A program made the translations under genes and the position numbers. Below, one piece after another: positions 26,935-38,100 of a stretch of DNA of 64,000 nucleotides (positions are counted from its first letter, which is position 1; each line of letters opens with the position of its first letter). The notes under the pieces are model-generated. The model made no database searches. It saw nothing but the letters and a program-made list of their open reading frames with translations, and was not told the DNA's origin. Origin of the DNA: Pseudomonas sp. N040 (GTDB lineage: Bacteria > Pseudomonadota > Gammaproteobacteria > Pseudomonadales > Pseudomonadaceae); contig NZ_JADOBE010000003.1 in assembly GCF_015637705.1 (NCBI RefSeq), forward strand, positions 186,001 through 250,000, read 5' to 3'.

Positions 26935-29634
26935 TCAGAAGCTGAAGCTGGTAACGGCCGGTGCGCCGTTGGCTTCTTCCAGCTGGCTGATGATGGCTTG
27001 CTGCAGGCGCGCGCACTGCGCCGGGTCGGTGAGCGGGCGCTGTTGCGCATCGGTAATGAAGAACACGTCTTCCACGCGCTCGCCGAGGGTGGCGATCTTG
27101 GCGTTCTGCAGCGACAGGTCGAACTCGATGAAGATCTGCCCGAGGCGGGCCAGCAGCCCCGGACGATCCGGCGCGATCAGCTCCAGCACGCTGACCTGCC
27201 TCGCGGCATCGGTGGAGATGTTCACCTGCGGGGCGAAGGCAAACAGCTTCAGCTGGCGCGGCACGCGGCGCTGGATGATCGCCATGTAGCCTTCCGGGTT
27301 CTTCAGCGCCGCGACCAGGCCGTCGCGAATCTGCTGGATGCGCTCGGGGTTGTCACCGATGCAGCGGCCATCGGCATCCAGCACGATGTAGGTGTCGAGG
27401 GTGAACTGACTGGTCGAGGTGATGATCCGCGCGTCCTGAATGCTCAGGTTGAGCTGGTCCATCGCGGCTACCGAAACGGCGAAGAAGTCGTGCTGGTCGG
27501 GGGCGTAGATGAAGATCTGGGTGGCACCTTCGAGACCGCCTTCGGTGGTTTCGCGAACCAGCACCAGCGGGTCGTTGCCGGCCGGATGGCGGAGGATCGC
27601 CGCCGTATGCCAGGCCACGTCTCCGGGGTTGTGACGCAGGAAATAGTCATCGCCAAGCTGGTTCCACAGCTGCTCGGCCTGGTCGGGGTCGACGCCGTTG
27701 TCGGCCAGCAGATCGAGGGCGGCAGCCTGGGTGTCGCGGATCTTCTCTTCACGATCCAGCGGGTTGTCCAGGCCGCGCCGCAGCGCCTGCTGGGTCAGGG
27801 TGTAGAGCTGGCGCAGCAGGCTGGCGCGCCACGAGTTCCACAGGCTCGGGTTGGTCGCGTTGATGTCGGCGACGGTGAGCACATAGAGATAGTCCAGGCG
27901 CGTCTGGTCGCCGACCAGGTTGGCGAAATCGAAGATTACCTGGGGGTCGGAGAGGTCCTTGCGTTGCGCGGTGGTCGACATCACCAGGTGGCTTTGCACC
28001 AGCCAGACGATCAGCTTGCTGTCCCAGGCCGGCAGGTTGTGCCGGCGGCAGAAGGCGGCGGCATCGATGGCGCCCAGCGCGGAGTGATCGCCGCCGCGGC
28101 CCTTGCCGATATCGTGGTAGAGGCCGGCGATGTAGATCAGCTCGGGCTTGGGCAGGGTCTCCACCAGCTGGCTGGCCAGCGGGAAGCGCTCGGCGACGCC
28201 GGTGTGCCTGAACTTGCGCAGGTACTTGATCAAGTTGAGGGTGTGCGCGTCGACCGTATAGATGTGGAACAGGTCGTGCTGCATCTGCCCGACGATATGG
28301 CCGAACTCGGGCAGGTAGCGGCCGAGAATGCCGTAGTGGTTCATGCGCCGCAGGTTGCGGTGGATGCCCTCACGGCACTTGAACAGCTCGATGAACAGGC
28401 TGGTGTTGCGCAGGTCGCTGCGGAAGTCATCGTTGATCAGGTGCCGGGCATCGCGCAGCAGGCGAATGGTGTCGGCCTGCACCCCGCGAACTTCCGGATG
28501 CTGGGCGAGCAGGACGAACACTTCCAGGATGGCGAAGGGGGTGCGCTTGAACACATTGGGGCTGGTCGCCTCCAGGTAGCCATCGCGGACCAGGAAACGA
28601 CTGTTCAGCGGGGTTGCCGGGCCGGCCTCGCCGGGACGCAGGATGACCTCTTCGAGGTGTTGCATGATCAGGTCGTTCAGCTCGGCGACGGCCATCACCG
28701 AGCGGTAATACTTCTGCATCAGGCGCTCAACCGCGAGCTTGTCCGCACCGTCACTGAAGCCCAGCAGGGGTGCAATGCGCCGCTGGTAGTCGAACAGCAG
28801 GCGATCCTCGGCGCGGCCGGCAAGCATGTGCAGGGCGTAGCGAACCTTCCACAGGAAGCTCTGCGCGGCGGTCAGCAGGCCGGCCTCGGATTCGATCAGG
28901 AAACCCTGGGCGGCCATGGCCTGGAGGTTGAGCGTGCCGAACTGGCGGCGGGCAATCCAGAGGATGGTCTGGATATCGCGCAGGCCGCCGGGCGAGCCTT
29001 TCACATTGGGCTCAAGGTTGTATTCGGTGTCGTTGTACTTGGCATGCCGCGCGCGCCGCTCCTTGCGCTTGGCCAGGTAGAACTCCTGGCTCGGCCACAT
29101 GCGGTCGGGCGCGGTGACCTCCTGCATGCGCTGGCGCAGGCGCTCGGGGCCGGCAATGGTGCGGCTTTCCATCAGGTTGGTGATGACGGTCAGGTCGCTG
29201 GCGGCCTCCTCGGCGCACTGTTCGACCGAGCGCACGCTTTGCCCGACTTCCAGGCCGATGTCCCAGAGCAGGGTCAGAAAGCCTTCGATCGGCTGGCGAA
29301 ACAGCTCCTGGTCGTCATTCTCGAGGAGGATCAGCAGGTCGATGTCGGAGTAGGGGTGCAGTTCGCCGCGGCCATAACCGCCGACTGCCAGCAGGGCGAT
29401 GTCTGCCGCCGCGCTCCACGCGAACTGCTTCCAGGCTTCGCGCAGGATCTGGTCGACAAACCAGGCACGGTCTTCGATCAGGCGACGAATGTCGCTGCCG
29501 GCAATGAAACGTGCATCGAGTACTTCGCGCGCCTGGCGAATGGCCTTCTTGAATGCGCCGATGGGCGAACTCTTGAGGGCCAGCTCCGCCTGGAACTGGC
29601 CGCGGTCGAACAGTTCGGGATCAACCTGCGGCAT
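26935..29634 (-). CDS. glnD: [Protein-PII] uridylyltransferase/uridylyl-removing enzyme
   Basis: An 899-aa nitrogen sensor that uridylylates or de-uridylylates PII according to glutamine level. Domains in order: nucleotidyltransferase ([20 protein letters not shown], about residue 90-115), GlnD-type linker, HD domain ([19 protein letters not shown], about residue 500-520), and two C-terminal ACT domains, the last with [18 protein letters not shown]. Length is typical. Fourteen bases separate it from map upstream. Confidence 0.97.
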   Translation of the reverse strand: MPQVDPELFDRGQFQAELALKSSPIGAFKKAIRQAREVLDARFIAGSDIRRLIEDRAWFVDQILREAWKQFAWSAAADIALLAVGGYGRGELHPYSDIDLLILLENDDQELFRQPIEGFLTLLWDIGLEVGQSVRSVEQCAEEAASDLTVITNLMESRTIAGPERLRQRMQEVTAPDRMWPSQEFYLAKRKERRARHAKYNDTEYNLEPNVKGSPGGLRDIQTILWIARRQFGTLNLQAMAAQGFLIESEAGLLTAAQSFLWKVRYALHMLAGRAEDRLLFDYQRRIAPLLGFSDGADKLAVERLMQKYYRSVMAVAELNDLIMQHLEEVILRPGEAGPATPLNSRFLVRDGYLEATSPNVFKRTPFAILEVFVLLAQHPEVRGVQADTIRLLRDARHLINDDFRSDLRNTSLFIELFKCREGIHRNLRRMNHYGILGRYLPEFGHIVGQMQHDLFHIYTVDAHTLNLIKYLRKFRHTGVAERFPLASQLVETLPKPELIYIAGLYHDIGKGRGGDHSALGAIDAAAFCRRHNLPAWDSKLIVWLVQSHLVMSTTAQRKDLSDPQVIFDFANLVGDQTRLDYLYVLTVADINATNPSLWNSWRASLLRQLYTLTQQALRRGLDNPLDREEKIRDTQAAALDLLADNGVDPDQAEQLWNQLGDDYFLRHNPGDVAWHTAAILRHPAGNDPLVLVRETTEGGLEGATQIFIYAPDQHDFFAVSVAAMDQLNLSIQDARIITSTSQFTLDTYIVLDADGRCIGDNPERIQQIRDGLVAALKNPEGYMAIIQRRVPRQLKLFAFAPQVNISTDAARQVSVLELIAPDRPGLLARLGQIFIEFDLSLQNAKIATLGERVEDVFFITDAQQRPLTDPAQCARLQQAIISQLEEANGAPAVTSFSF

Positions 29635-29648
29635 CGGGCAATTCCTTG

Positions 29649-30434
29649 TCAGGCAGCGGGCGTGCGCGGGAAGCTTTCGTCGCTGCGCAGGGTCAGTACT
29701 TCATAGCCGTCGGCGGTGACCAGGATGGTGTGCTCCCACTGCGCCGACAGCTTGCGGTCCTTGGTGATGGCGGTCCAGCCGTCGCCGAGCAGGCGGGTTT
29801 CGGCGCGGCCCTGGTTGATCATCGGCTCGATGGTGAAGGTCATGCCTTCCTTGAGCTCGATGCCGGTGCCGGCCCGGCCGTAATGCAGGACCTGCGGCTC
29901 TTCGTGGAACACTGCGCCGATGCCGTGGCCGCAGTATTCGCGAACCACCGAGTAGCCGTTCTTCTCGGCATGTTTCTGGATCACTTCGCCGATGTCGCCC
30001 AGGCGGGCCCCCGGCCTGACCAGTTCGATGCCTTTATACAGGCACTCCTGGGTGATCCGGCAGAGCTTGTCGGCCCACTCCAGCGGCTTGCCGACGAGGA
30101 ACATCTTGCTGGTATCGCCGTGGTAACCATCCTTGATCACGGTAATGTCGATATTGAGGATGTCGCCATCCTTGAGCGGCTTGTCATTCGGGATGCCGTG
30201 ACAGACCACGTGGTTGATCGAGGTGCAGATCGACTTGGGGAAACCCTTGTAGTTGAGCGGGGCCGGAATGGCCTGTTGCACGTTGACGATGTAGTCGTGG
30301 CAGAGGCGATCCAGTTCGTCCGTGGTGATCCCGGGCTTGACGTGCTCGCCGATCATGATCAGCACGTCGGCGGCCAGGCGGCCGGCCATGCGCATTTTTT
30401 CGATTTCCTCGGGCGTCTTGATGGTGACAGTCAT
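29649..30434 (-). CDS. map: Type I methionine aminopeptidase
   Basis: A 261-aa metallopeptidase removing the initiator Met from nascent proteins. Metal and catalytic residues are visible in [29 protein letters not shown] (two Asp ligands), [13 protein letters not shown] (His) and [10 protein letters not shown] (Glu). It is divergent from rpsB, as in many gammaproteobacteria, and leads the map-glnD-dapC operon. Confidence 0.97.
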   Translation of the reverse strand: MTVTIKTPEEIEKMRMAGRLAADVLIMIGEHVKPGITTDELDRLCHDYIVNVQQAIPAPLNYKGFPKSICTSINHVVCHGIPNDKPLKDGDILNIDITVIKDGYHGDTSKMFLVGKPLEWADKLCRITQECLYKGIELVRPGARLGDIGEVIQKHAEKNGYSVVREYCGHGIGAVFHEEPQVLHYGRAGTGIELKEGMTFTIEPMINQGRAETRLLGDGWTAITKDRKLSAQWEHTILVTADGYEVLTLRSDESFPRTPAA

Positions 30435-30535
30435 ACGGGCTCTCTGGGGCGCACGGGCGCTGGCTGGATGCGGGGGATGGCGATTCTAGCAGACTGCAAC
30501 AGCCCGATCAGCCTTAACCGATCATCCTTGGCAGG

Positions 30536-30564
30536 TTTCGTTATCGAGTTGTTTGTGGTATAAA
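30536..30564 (+). promoter_or_regulatory. Candidate promoter of rpsB
   Basis: A clear -10 TATAAA at 30559-30564 lies about 134 bases before rpsB; a weak -35-like TTTCGT at 30536-30541 is 17 bases upstream of it. The GC-rich CGCGCCGC after the -10 resembles the discriminator of stringently controlled promoters, as expected for a ribosomal protein gene. Confidence 0.55.
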
Positions 30565-30570
30565 ACGCGC

Positions 30571-30697
30571 CGCTTTACGGGCATAACAGCCGGTGAAGCA
30601 CTAATCCGCACACGTATCGACACGCTTTCCTGGGTGCCCGCAAGGGTTGGATAGCGGGATGCGTGGAGGCCTAACCCGACTTAATCAAGGAACTACC
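30571..30697 (+). promoter_or_regulatory. rpsB 5' leader, likely site of S2 autoregulation
   Basis: The untranslated stretch between the -10 element and rpsB is about 125 bases and contains GTGCCCGCAAGG and ATAGCGGGATGCG, which can pair (CCCGC with GCGGG). In gammaproteobacteria the rpsB leader is a conserved structured RNA bound by S2. Assignment is by position and potential pairing only. Confidence 0.45.
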
Positions 30698-31441
30698 ATG
30701 TCCCAAGTCAATATGCGCGATATGCTGAAGGCCGGTGTGCACTTCGGCCACCAGACCCGTTACTGGAACCCGAAAATGGGCAAGTTCATTTTCGGCTCGC
30801 GCAACAAGATTCACATCATCAACCTGGAAAAGACCCTGCCGATGTTCAACGAAGCCCTGTCTTTCGTTGAGAAGCTGGCCTCCGGGAAAAACAAGATTCT
30901 GTTCGTGGGCACCAAGCGCTCCGCAGCCAAGATCCTCGCCGAAGAGGCCGCACGTTGCGGTTCGCCGTACGTGGATCATCGCTGGTTGGGCGGCATGCTC
31001 ACCAACTACAAGACCATTCGTGCTTCGGTAAAGCGCCTGCGTGATCTGGAAATCCAGTCGCAGGACGGTACTTTTGCCAAGCTGACCAAGAAAGAAGCGC
31101 TGATGCGCACCCGCGACCTGCAGAAGCTCGATCGCAGCCTGGGCGGCATCAAGGACATGGGCGGCCTGCCGGACGCGCTGTTCGTGATCGACGTCGACCA
31201 CGAGCGCATCGCCATCACCGAAGCCAACAAGCTGGGTATCCCGGTTATCGGCATCGTCGATACCAACAGCAGCCCGGATGGCGTTGACTACATCATCCCC
31301 GGCAACGATGACGCCATTCGCGCCATCCAGTTGTACATGGGTGCCATGGCAGACGCGGTGATCCGTGGTCGTGGCAATGTTGCCGGCGGCACCGACGAGT
31401 TCGTCGAAGAAACTGCGTCCGAGCAGCAAGCCGAAGGCTAA
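30698..31441 (+). CDS. rpsB: 30S ribosomal protein S2
   Basis: A 247-aa protein starting [20 protein letters not shown], the canonical S2 opening; [36 protein letters not shown] and [18 protein letters not shown] are the family blocks. The start at 30698 follows AAGGA; the in-frame ATG at 30647 lies in the leader. It is the first gene of rpsB-tsf and is followed by a hairpin that may lower tsf expression. Confidence 0.98.
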   Translation: MSQVNMRDMLKAGVHFGHQTRYWNPKMGKFIFGSRNKIHIINLEKTLPMFNEALSFVEKLASGKNKILFVGTKRSAAKILAEEAARCGSPYVDHRWLGGMLTNYKTIRASVKRLRDLEIQSQDGTFAKLTKKEALMRTRDLQKLDRSLGGIKDMGGLPDALFVIDVDHERIAITEANKLGIPVIGIVDTNSSPDGVDYIIPGNDDAIRAIQLYMGAMADAVIRGRGNVAGGTDEFVEETASEQQAEG

Positions 31442-31474
31442 GGCCGCAACGCCAAGCGTTACCCGTTGCGCAAG

Positions 31475-31496
31475 AAGGGGGCTAGGCCCCCTTTTT
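31475..31496 (+). terminator. Terminator/attenuator between rpsB and tsf
   Basis: AAGGGGGC and GCCCCCTT form an eight-bp stem with a TAG loop, followed by TTTTT-type sequence. It lies 34 bases after the rpsB stop and about 70 before tsf, the expected place for partial termination. Confidence 0.82.
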
Positions 31497-31567
31497 GCCA
31501 CCTGAGAATTGAGTGTGTCCGTCGCGGCGGCCACGCTGGTTGAAGACCTTTCGAGAGGATTAGCAAG

Positions 31568-32437
31568 ATGGCAGAAATTACTGCAGCCCTGGTTAAAGAA
31601 CTGCGCGAGCGCACTGGCGAAGGCATGATGGATTGCAAGAAGGCCTTGACCAAGGCTGGTGGCGATATCGAAAAAGCCATTGATGACATGCGTGCTTCCG
31701 GCGCCATCAAGGCTGCCAAGAAGGCGGGCAATATTGCTGCTGAAGGCGCTATCGGGGTCAAGGTTGCTGACGATGGAAAGTCGGCAGTGATCATCGAGGT
31801 CAACTCGCAGACTGACTTCCTCGCCCTGCAGGACGACTTCAAGGCGTTCGTCAACAGCAGCATTGAAAAAGCCTTTGCCGAGAAGCTGACTGACGCTGCG
31901 CCGCTGATCGCTTCCCAGGAATCGGCGCGTGAAGCACTGGTGGCCAAGTGTGGTGAAAACGTCAACATCCGCCGCCTGGCGCGTGCTGAAGGTGATGTGG
32001 TCAATGCCTACCTGCACGGCAACAAGATCGGTGTTCTGGTTGTCCTGAAAGGCGGTGACGCTGATCTGGCCAAGGAGATCGCCATGCATGTTGCGGCGAG
32101 CAACCCGGAATTCCTGCTGCCTACGCAGGTTTCCGCTGAAGCCATCGAGCGCGAAAAAGCCGTCTTCATGAGCCTCAACGAAGACAAGATCAAGGGCAAG
32201 CCGGCCGAAATCGTTGAGAAGATGGTTGGCGGTCGTATCCAGAAGTTCCTGGCTGAAGCCAGCCTGGTCGAGCAAGCCTTCGTGAAAGACCCGGAAATCA
32301 AGGTTGGCGCCCTGGCCAAGAAGGCCGGTGCCGAGATCGTTTCCTTCGTGCGCTTCCAGGTAGGCGAAGGCATCGAAAAGCCGGTCGACAACTTCGCTGA
32401 AGAAGTGGCTGCGCAGGTCGCTGCAAGCAAGCAGTAA
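31568..32437 (+). CDS. tsf: Elongation factor Ts
   Basis: A 289-aa guanine-nucleotide exchange factor for EF-Tu. It begins MAEITAALVKELRERTGEGM and continues MDCKKALTKAGGDIEKAIDD (UBA-like N-terminal domain with the CKKAL core), then SQTDFLALQDDF, the TDF motif that contacts EF-Tu. GAGAGGATT precedes the start. Codon use is less GC-biased than in neighbouring accessory genes, typical of highly expressed genes. Confidence 0.98.
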   Translation: MAEITAALVKELRERTGEGMMDCKKALTKAGGDIEKAIDDMRASGAIKAAKKAGNIAAEGAIGVKVADDGKSAVIIEVNSQTDFLALQDDFKAFVNSSIEKAFAEKLTDAAPLIASQESAREALVAKCGENVNIRRLARAEGDVVNAYLHGNKIGVLVVLKGGDADLAKEIAMHVAASNPEFLLPTQVSAEAIEREKAVFMSLNEDKIKGKPAEIVEKMVGGRIQKFLAEASLVEQAFVKDPEIKVGALAKKAGAEIVSFVRFQVGEGIEKPVDNFAEEVAAQVAASKQ

Positions 32438-32457
32438 GACGCTTTTACCGCTGGTTC

Positions 32458-32494
32458 GAAGAGGCTGCCCGCTCACGCGTGCGGCCTCTTTGTC
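32458..32494 (+). terminator. Weak hairpin after tsf
   Basis: GAAGAGGC and GCCTCTTT flank a long 18-base loop soon after the tsf stop. It could be a weak terminator ending the rpsB-tsf unit before pyrH. Confidence 0.5.
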
Positions 32495-32617
32495 GAAGTG
32501 GGGAGGGTGTTTTATCTTTCCCGGCGGTGCATCATGGGCAGCCAGGCAGGCTGCCGGCAGCTGCATTGATGAATGTTCCAGTCACTTTTCAACGTTCGCC
32601 ACAAGGAGAGATTTGCA

Positions 32618-33361
32618 ATGGCCCAGCCGGGGAGTGGTCGTAAGCCACGCTATAATCGCATTCTGCTCAAGCTCAGTGGTGAGGCCCTGATGGGCTCCGA
32701 GGATTTCGGCATCGATCCGAAAGTGCTCGACCGCATGGCGCTTGAGGTCGGGCAGTTGGTGGGGATCGGTGTGCAGGTGGGCCTGGTGGTGGGCGGTGGC
32801 AACCTGTTCCGCGGCTCGGCGCTCAGCGCTGCCGGCATGGACCGGGTTACCGGCGACCACATGGGTATGCTGGCCACGGTGATGAACGCCCTGGCCATGC
32901 GCGATGCGCTGGAGCGTTCGAATATCCCGGCGCTGGTGATGTCGGCCATTTCCATGGTTGGCGTGACCGACCATTACGACCGGCGCAAGGCCATGCGCCA
33001 CCTGAAAACCGGCGAGGTGGTGATCTTTGCCGCCGGCACCGGCAACCCGTTCTTCACCACCGACTCGGCCGCCTGCCTGCGCGCCATCGAGATCGATGCC
33101 GATGTGGTGCTGAAGGCGACCAAGGTGGATGGCGTGTACACCGCCGACCCGTTCAAGGATCCGCATGCCGAGAAATTCGAGCGCCTCACCTATGACGAGG
33201 TGCTGGATCGCAAGCTGGGCGTGATGGACCTCACGGCTATTTGCCTGTGTCGCGACCACAATATGCCGTTGCGCGTGTTCAACATGAACAAGCCCGGCGC
33301 CCTGCTGAATATCGTCCTCGGTGGTGCCGAGGGAACCCTGATCGAGGAGAACAAGCAATGA
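32618..33361 (+). CDS. pyrH: Uridylate kinase
   Basis: A 247-aa amino-acid-kinase-fold UMP kinase making UDP, hexameric and regulated by GTP/UTP in bacteria. [13 protein letters not shown] is the phosphate-binding N-terminal motif, [12 protein letters not shown] and [18 protein letters not shown] follow. The start at 32618 follows AAGGAGAG; a longer reading begins at 32573. It overlaps frr by four bases (ATGA). Confidence 0.97.
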   Translation: MAQPGSGRKPRYNRILLKLSGEALMGSEDFGIDPKVLDRMALEVGQLVGIGVQVGLVVGGGNLFRGSALSAAGMDRVTGDHMGMLATVMNALAMRDALERSNIPALVMSAISMVGVTDHYDRRKAMRHLKTGEVVIFAAGTGNPFFTTDSAACLRAIEIDADVVLKATKVDGVYTADPFKDPHAEKFERLTYDEVLDRKLGVMDLTAICLCRDHNMPLRVFNMNKPGALLNIVLGGAEGTLIEENKQ

Positions 33362-33915
33362 TCAACGAGATCAAGAAAGACACCCAGGAACGCATGCAGA
33401 AGAGCCTGGAGTCGCTGCTCCATGCCTTCAGTCGCATCCGTACCGGCCAGGCGCACCCGAGCATACTCGGTGGCGTGATGGTGCCGTACTACGGCGCGGA
33501 CACCCCCTTGAACCAGGTCGCCAACGTGACCGTCAAGGACTCCCGGACCCTGCAGGTAGTGGCGTTCGAGCGCAATATGCTGGCCGCTGTCGACAAGGCG
33601 ATCCAGAGCTCCGGGCTGGGCTTCAATCCGACCAACCTCGGCGAACTGCTGCTGATCTCCATGCCGGCGCTGACCGAGGAAACCCGCAAGGGCTTCACCA
33701 AGCAGGCGCGTGATGCGGCAGAAGATGGCCGGGTGGCGGTACGCAATATTCGCCGCGATGCGCTGAGCCAGTTGAAGGATCTGGTCAAGGAAAAAGAAAT
33801 CAGCGAGGACGAAGAGCGCCGCGCCGCCGATGATATCCAGAAGCTGACGGACAAGTTCGTGGCGGAAATCGAAGTGGCGGTAAAGCAGAAAGAAGCGGAT
33901 CTGATGGCCGTTTGA
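33358..33915 (+). CDS. frr: Ribosome recycling factor
   Basis: A 185-aa factor that splits post-termination ribosomes with [23 protein letters not shown] and [13 protein letters not shown] are the tRNA-mimic helical start; [16 protein letters not shown] forms domain II; the C-terminus is a long helix ([20 protein letters not shown]). Start overlaps the pyrH stop by four bases. Confidence 0.98.
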   Translation: MINEIKKDTQERMQKSLESLLHAFSRIRTGQAHPSILGGVMVPYYGADTPLNQVANVTVKDSRTLQVVAFERNMLAAVDKAIQSSGLGFNPTNLGELLLISMPALTEETRKGFTKQARDAAEDGRVAVRNIRRDALSQLKDLVKEKEISEDEERRAADDIQKLTDKFVAEIEVAVKQKEADLMAV

Positions 33916-33929
33916 CGGTCACTGCCGAC

Positions 33930-34673
33930 ATGAAGAAGCCTGAAACGCCCGCTGTGCCACGGCATGTTGCGATCATCATGGATGGCAACAATCGCTGGGC
34001 CAAGCGGCGCATGCTCCCCGGCGTGGCCGGCCACAAGGCCGGCGTGAGTGCCGTGCGCGCGGTGATCAAGACCTGTGCCGAGGCGGGCGTCGAGGTGCTG
34101 ACCCTGTTCGCATTCTCCAGCGAGAACTGGCAGCGTCCCGCCGACGAGGTGAGCGCGCTGATGGAGCTGTTTCTCCTGGCGTTGCGCCGTGAGGCGCGCA
34201 AGCTTAATGACAACGGCATCCAGTTGCGCATCATTGGCGACCGCTCGCGCTTTCATCCCGAATTGCAGGCTGCCATGCAGCAGGCCGAGGCGCTGACGGC
34301 GAAGAATACCCGCTTTGTCTTGCAGGTTGCGGCCAACTACGGAGGCCAGTGGGACATCGTGCAGGCGGCACAGCAGCTGGCCAGGCGTGTCCAGCGCGGC
34401 GAGTTGCAGCCCGACGGGATTACCGCGGAGAACCTGCAGGCTTGCCTGATGGGCGCGGATTTGCCGCTGCCGGACTTGTGCATTCGCACCGGCGGCGAGC
34501 ATCGCATCAGTAACTTCCTGCTGTGGCAGCTGGCCTATGCCGAGCTGTACTTTTCCGAGCTGTTCTGGCCGGACTTCAAACAAGAAGCCATGCGCGCCGC
34601 GCTGGCTGACTATGCCAGCCGGCAACGGCGCTTTGGCATGACCAGCGAACAGGTAGAGGGCAAGACATGCTGA
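33930..34673 (+). CDS. uppS: Isoprenyl (di-trans,poly-cis-undecaprenyl) diphosphate synthase
   Basis: A 247-aa cis-prenyltransferase producing the C55 lipid carrier. RHVAIIMDGNNRWAKRR carries the catalytic Asp, FAFSSENWQRP and DLCIRTGGEHRISNFLLWQ are the other family blocks. Start choice: the ATG at 33930 gives the usual short N-terminus (MKKPETPAVPRHV) but has no clear ribosome-binding site; a TTG at 33912 overlapping the frr stop (TTGA) would add six residues and is the main alternative. Its end overlaps cdsA by seven bases. Confidence 0.93.
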   Translation: MKKPETPAVPRHVAIIMDGNNRWAKRRMLPGVAGHKAGVSAVRAVIKTCAEAGVEVLTLFAFSSENWQRPADEVSALMELFLLALRREARKLNDNGIQLRIIGDRSRFHPELQAAMQQAEALTAKNTRFVLQVAANYGGQWDIVQAAQQLARRVQRGELQPDGITAENLQACLMGADLPLPDLCIRTGGEHRISNFLLWQLAYAELYFSELFWPDFKQEAMRAALADYASRQRRFGMTSEQVEGKTC

Positions 34674-35482
34674 AGCAACGGATCATCACGGCGCTGCTGC
34701 TATTGCCCATCGCACTGGGTGGTTTCTTTTTGCTGGAAGGTCTGCAGTTCGCGCTGTTTATTGGCGCAGTGATCACCCTGGGTGCCTGGGAGTGGGCGCG
34801 GCTGGCTGGCTTTGACGGTCAGCCGCAGCGTTGCCTGTTCGCGGCGCTGGCCGCGCTGCTGTGCGCTGGGTTGTTCCTGAATCCGGGGCTGGCCTGGCCA
34901 TTGCTGGGGCTGGCCATTGCCTGGTGGCTGGTGGCCACGCTGCTGGTGCTCAGCTATCCGCGCAGCAGTCAGCTATGGGCTGCGCGCCCGGTGCGGCTGC
35001 TGATTGGCCTGCTGGTTCTGTTGCCGGCCTGGCAGGGGCTGGTAGTCCTCAAGCAGATGCCGCAGGGCAATGGCCTGATTCTGGCGGTGATGGTGCTGGT
35101 CTGGGCGGCGGATATCGGCGCCTATTTCGCCGGTCGGGCCTTCGGCAAGCGCAAGCTGGCGCCGCAGGTCAGTCCGGGGAAAAGCTGGGAAGGGGTGTTT
35201 GGCGGCATGCTGCTGTGCCTGCTGCTGGCCACTGCTCTGGGCCTCTACCAGCATTGGCCGCTCGGCCAGTTGACAGGCGCCCTGCTGGGCACCGTGGTGC
35301 TGGTACTGATATCAGTGGTAGGTGATCTCAACGAGAGCATGTTCAAGCGCCAGGCCGGGGTGAAGGACAGCAGCAACCTGCTGCCCGGGCATGGCGGCAT
35401 CCTGGACCGGATCGACAGCCTGACCGCTGCCATTCCACTGTTCGCCGTGCTGCTGTGGCTGGCGGGCTGGGGCACCCGGTGA
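34667..35482 (+). CDS. cdsA: Phosphatidate cytidylyltransferase
   Basis: A 271-aa membrane enzyme with about eight hydrophobic segments that makes CDP-diacylglycerol. The CdsA signature is visible near the C-terminus as [19 protein letters not shown] followed by ILDRIDS, after [12 protein letters not shown] and a DLNES metal-site segment. It starts inside the uppS end and its stop overlaps the dxr GTG start. Confidence 0.97.
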   Translation: MLKQRIITALLLLPIALGGFFLLEGLQFALFIGAVITLGAWEWARLAGFDGQPQRCLFAALAALLCAGLFLNPGLAWPLLGLAIAWWLVATLLVLSYPRSSQLWAARPVRLLIGLLVLLPAWQGLVVLKQMPQGNGLILAVMVLVWAADIGAYFAGRAFGKRKLAPQVSPGKSWEGVFGGMLLCLLLATALGLYQHWPLGQLTGALLGTVVLVLISVVGDLNESMFKRQAGVKDSSNLLPGHGGILDRIDSLTAAIPLFAVLLWLAGWGTR

Positions 35483-36672
35483 CACAGGTGCAGCAGGTTA
35501 CGGTGCTGGGTGCGACCGGCTCGATTGGCCGCAGTACGCTTGACGTGCTGGCGCGCCATCCGCAGCGTTATCAGGCTTTCGCGCTCACCGGCTTCACCCG
35601 CCTGGCGGAGCTGGAAGCGCTGTGCCTGCAGCATCGTCCACGCTTTGCGGTGACCCCGGACGCGGACTCCGCACGCCACCTGCAAGGCGGGCTGAAGGCT
35701 GCCGGGCTGGACACGCGCGTGCTGTTCGGTGCCGCGGGGCTGTGCGAAGTGTCGGCGCATCCGCAAGTCGATACGGTGATGGCGGCCATTGTCGGGGCTG
35801 CCGGTCTGGCGCCGACACTGGCAGCGGTGACCGCGGGCAAGCGCATCCTGCTGGCCAACAAGGAGGCGCTGGTGATGTCCGGCGCCCTGTTCATGCAGGC
35901 GGTGCGCAACAGCGGCAGTGTATTGTTGCCGATCGACAGCGAGCACAACGCGATCTTCCAGTGCCTGCCGCTGGATTACGCACGAGGCCTGGGGGCCGTG
36001 GGTGTGCGACGCATCCTGCTGACGGCGTCTGGCGGACCTTTCCGGGAAACGCCGTTGCAGGAGCTGGCGCAGGTTACTCCCGAGCAGGCTTGCGCCCACC
36101 CGAACTGGTCGATGGGGCGCAAGATCTCGGTGGATTCGGCGAGCATGATGAACAAGGGCCTGGAGCTGATCGAGGCCTGCTGGCTGTTCGATGCCCGGCC
36201 GTCCCAGGTCGAAGTGGTGATTCATCCGCAGAGCGTCATTCATTCGCTGGTCGATTACGTGGATGGTTCGGTTCTGGCACAGCTGGGCAATCCGGATATG
36301 CGCACGCCGATCGCACACGCACTGGCCTGGCCGGAACGGGTTGACTCGGGGGTGACGGCGCTGGATCTGTTCAAGGTGGCCCGGCTGGATTTTCAGCCGC
36401 CGGATCAGCAGCGTTTTCCGTGCCTGCGCCTGGCGCGGCAGGTGGCCGAGTCCGGGGGCAACGCTGCCGCCATGCTCAATGCGGCCAACGAGGTCGCCGT
36501 GGCCGCCTTCCTTGAGCGGCGCCTGGGGTTTACCGATATTCCGCGGTTGATCGAGGAGGTGCTGAACCGTGAACCGGTTTTGCCTGTCGAAAACCTCGAA
36601 GATGTCATGGCGGCGGACCGCAGCGCGCGCAATGTCGCGACAGCGTGGCTGGGCCGGCATGCGCAAAAGTAG
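35479..36672 (+). CDS. dxr: 1-deoxy-D-xylulose 5-phosphate reductoisomerase
   Basis: A 397-aa NADPH enzyme, first committed step of the MEP isoprenoid pathway. The GTG start at 35479 overlaps the cdsA stop (GTGA) and gives [20 protein letters not shown], with the NADPH motif GATGSIG. Metal and substrate residues are in [10 protein letters not shown] and [28 protein letters not shown] is strictly conserved in the family. Confidence 0.97.
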   Translation: MTQVQQVTVLGATGSIGRSTLDVLARHPQRYQAFALTGFTRLAELEALCLQHRPRFAVTPDADSARHLQGGLKAAGLDTRVLFGAAGLCEVSAHPQVDTVMAAIVGAAGLAPTLAAVTAGKRILLANKEALVMSGALFMQAVRNSGSVLLPIDSEHNAIFQCLPLDYARGLGAVGVRRILLTASGGPFRETPLQELAQVTPEQACAHPNWSMGRKISVDSASMMNKGLELIEACWLFDARPSQVEVVIHPQSVIHSLVDYVDGSVLAQLGNPDMRTPIAHALAWPERVDSGVTALDLFKVARLDFQPPDQQRFPCLRLARQVAESGGNAAAMLNAANEVAVAAFLERRLGFTDIPRLIEEVLNREPVLPVENLEDVMAADRSARNVATAWLGRHAQK

Positions 36673-36684
36673 CCGAGGAAATCC

Positions 36685-38037
36685 ATGAGCGCGCTCTATA
36701 TGCTGTTTGGCACCCTGATTGCGTTGGGTGTGCTGGTTACTTTTCACGAGTTTGGCCACTTCTGGGTGGCCCGGCGCTGCGGTGTCAAAGTTTTGCGTTT
36801 TTCCATCGGCTTCGGCCTGCCGTTATTCAGTTGGCGTGATCGGCTGGACACGGAATATGTGATTGCGGCCATTCCCCTGGGTGGCTACGTGAAAATGCTC
36901 GACGAGCGCGAGGCAGAGGTGCCGCCCGAGCTGCTTGGACAAGCCTTCAATCGCAAGTCGCTTGGTCAGCGTGCCGCCATTGTGGCTGCCGGGCCGGTTG
37001 CAAATTTCATTCTCGCGCTGTTGTTTTTCTGGGTGATCGCCCTGCTCGGCAGCCAGCAGGTACGTCCGGTTGTGGGCGAGATTGCCCCTGCCAGCCCGGC
37101 AGCACTGGCAGGGTTGCAGCCTGGCGAGGAGTTCCTCGCGGTCAACGGCGAGCCGACCGGTGACTGGTCTGCGGTCAATCTGCAGTTGGTGCGTCATCTT
37201 GGCGAAAGCACAACGCTCGAGTTGACGCTGCGTCAGCCGGATTCGTCGCTGGAAGTGCAGCGTCCACTGGCGGTCAAGAACTGGCTCAAGGGGGCTGAGG
37301 ATCCTGATCCGATCAGTGCGCTGGGCATTGTTCCCTGGCGGCCAACAATAAGCAGCGTGATTTCCGAGCTGGATCCGGCTGGCCCGGCGGCGGCGGCGGG
37401 CTTGCAGGCCGGCGACCGGTTGCTCGCCCTGGATGGCGAGGATGTAAGTGACTGGCAAAAACTGGTGGCGCGGGTGCGTGACTTGCCCGGCAAGACAGTC
37501 GCCCTGACATTCGAGCGCAGCGGCCAGGTAGAACAAATGCAGGTGCATCTGTCCGCAAAGGCTGAGGGTGGCCAGTTTGCAGGCTATCTGGGGGCTGGGG
37601 TGACTGCGCCGGAATGGCCAGCCGACATGCTGCGCGAAGTGAGCTATGGGCCGCTGGAGGCTATTGGGCAGGCGCTGGGCAAGACCTGGGCCATGAGCGT
37701 GCTGACGCTGGATTCGCTGAAAAAGATGCTGCTGGGCGAGCTCTCGGTAAAAAACTTGAGTGGCCCGATAACCATTGCTAAAGTGGCGGGCGCTACTGCC
37801 GAGTCCGGGTTGGGCGAGTTCCTGAACTTCCTGGCCTATCTGAGTATCAGTCTGGGTGTCCTTAATCTGCTGCCGGTTCCGATTCTGGATGGCGGACATC
37901 TCATGTTTTACCTGGTTGAATGGGTTCGTGGTCGGCCATTGTCCGAGCGTCTGCAAGCCCTTGGCATGCAGATGGGAATTGCATTAGTCGTGGCTTTGAT
38001 GGTGCTGGCGCTGGTAAATGATGTAGGACGCCTCTGA
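36685..38037 (+). CDS. rseP: Site-2 intramembrane metalloprotease RseP
   Basis: A 450-aa inner-membrane zinc protease that cuts anti-sigma factors after site-1 cleavage (the MucA/AlgU system in Pseudomonas). The HExxH zinc motif is H21-E-F-G-H25 in the first helix (LVTFHEFGHFWVARR); two periplasmic PDZ domains follow (VGEIAPASPAALAGLQPG and VISELDPAGPAAAAGLQAG), and the third zinc ligand region is LLPVPILDGGHLM. It lies directly before bamA, linking envelope stress and outer-membrane assembly. Confidence 0.97.
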   Translation: MSALYMLFGTLIALGVLVTFHEFGHFWVARRCGVKVLRFSIGFGLPLFSWRDRLDTEYVIAAIPLGGYVKMLDEREAEVPPELLGQAFNRKSLGQRAAIVAAGPVANFILALLFFWVIALLGSQQVRPVVGEIAPASPAALAGLQPGEEFLAVNGEPTGDWSAVNLQLVRHLGESTTLELTLRQPDSSLEVQRPLAVKNWLKGAEDPDPISALGIVPWRPTISSVISELDPAGPAAAAGLQAGDRLLALDGEDVSDWQKLVARVRDLPGKTVALTFERSGQVEQMQVHLSAKAEGGQFAGYLGAGVTAPEWPADMLREVSYGPLEAIGQALGKTWAMSVLTLDSLKKMLLGELSVKNLSGPITIAKVAGATAESGLGEFLNFLAYLSISLGVLNLLPVPILDGGHLMFYLVEWVRGRPLSERLQALGMQMGIALVVALMVLALVNDVGRL

Positions 38038-38100
38038 TCAAGGGCTTCCTTTAATGCTGGTTCATCGGTTTTCTAATTTATTGTTGGTAAAAAGGACTTC

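Noticed and set aside
26911..29706. 931-aa frame opposite glnD
   Set aside because: Shadow of glnD; the real gene has all four GlnD domains on the minus strand.
33912..33929. TTG start for uppS at 33912
   Set aside because: Possible through TTGA overlap with frr, but the ATG at 33930 fits recalled UppS N-termini better; kept as an alternative only.
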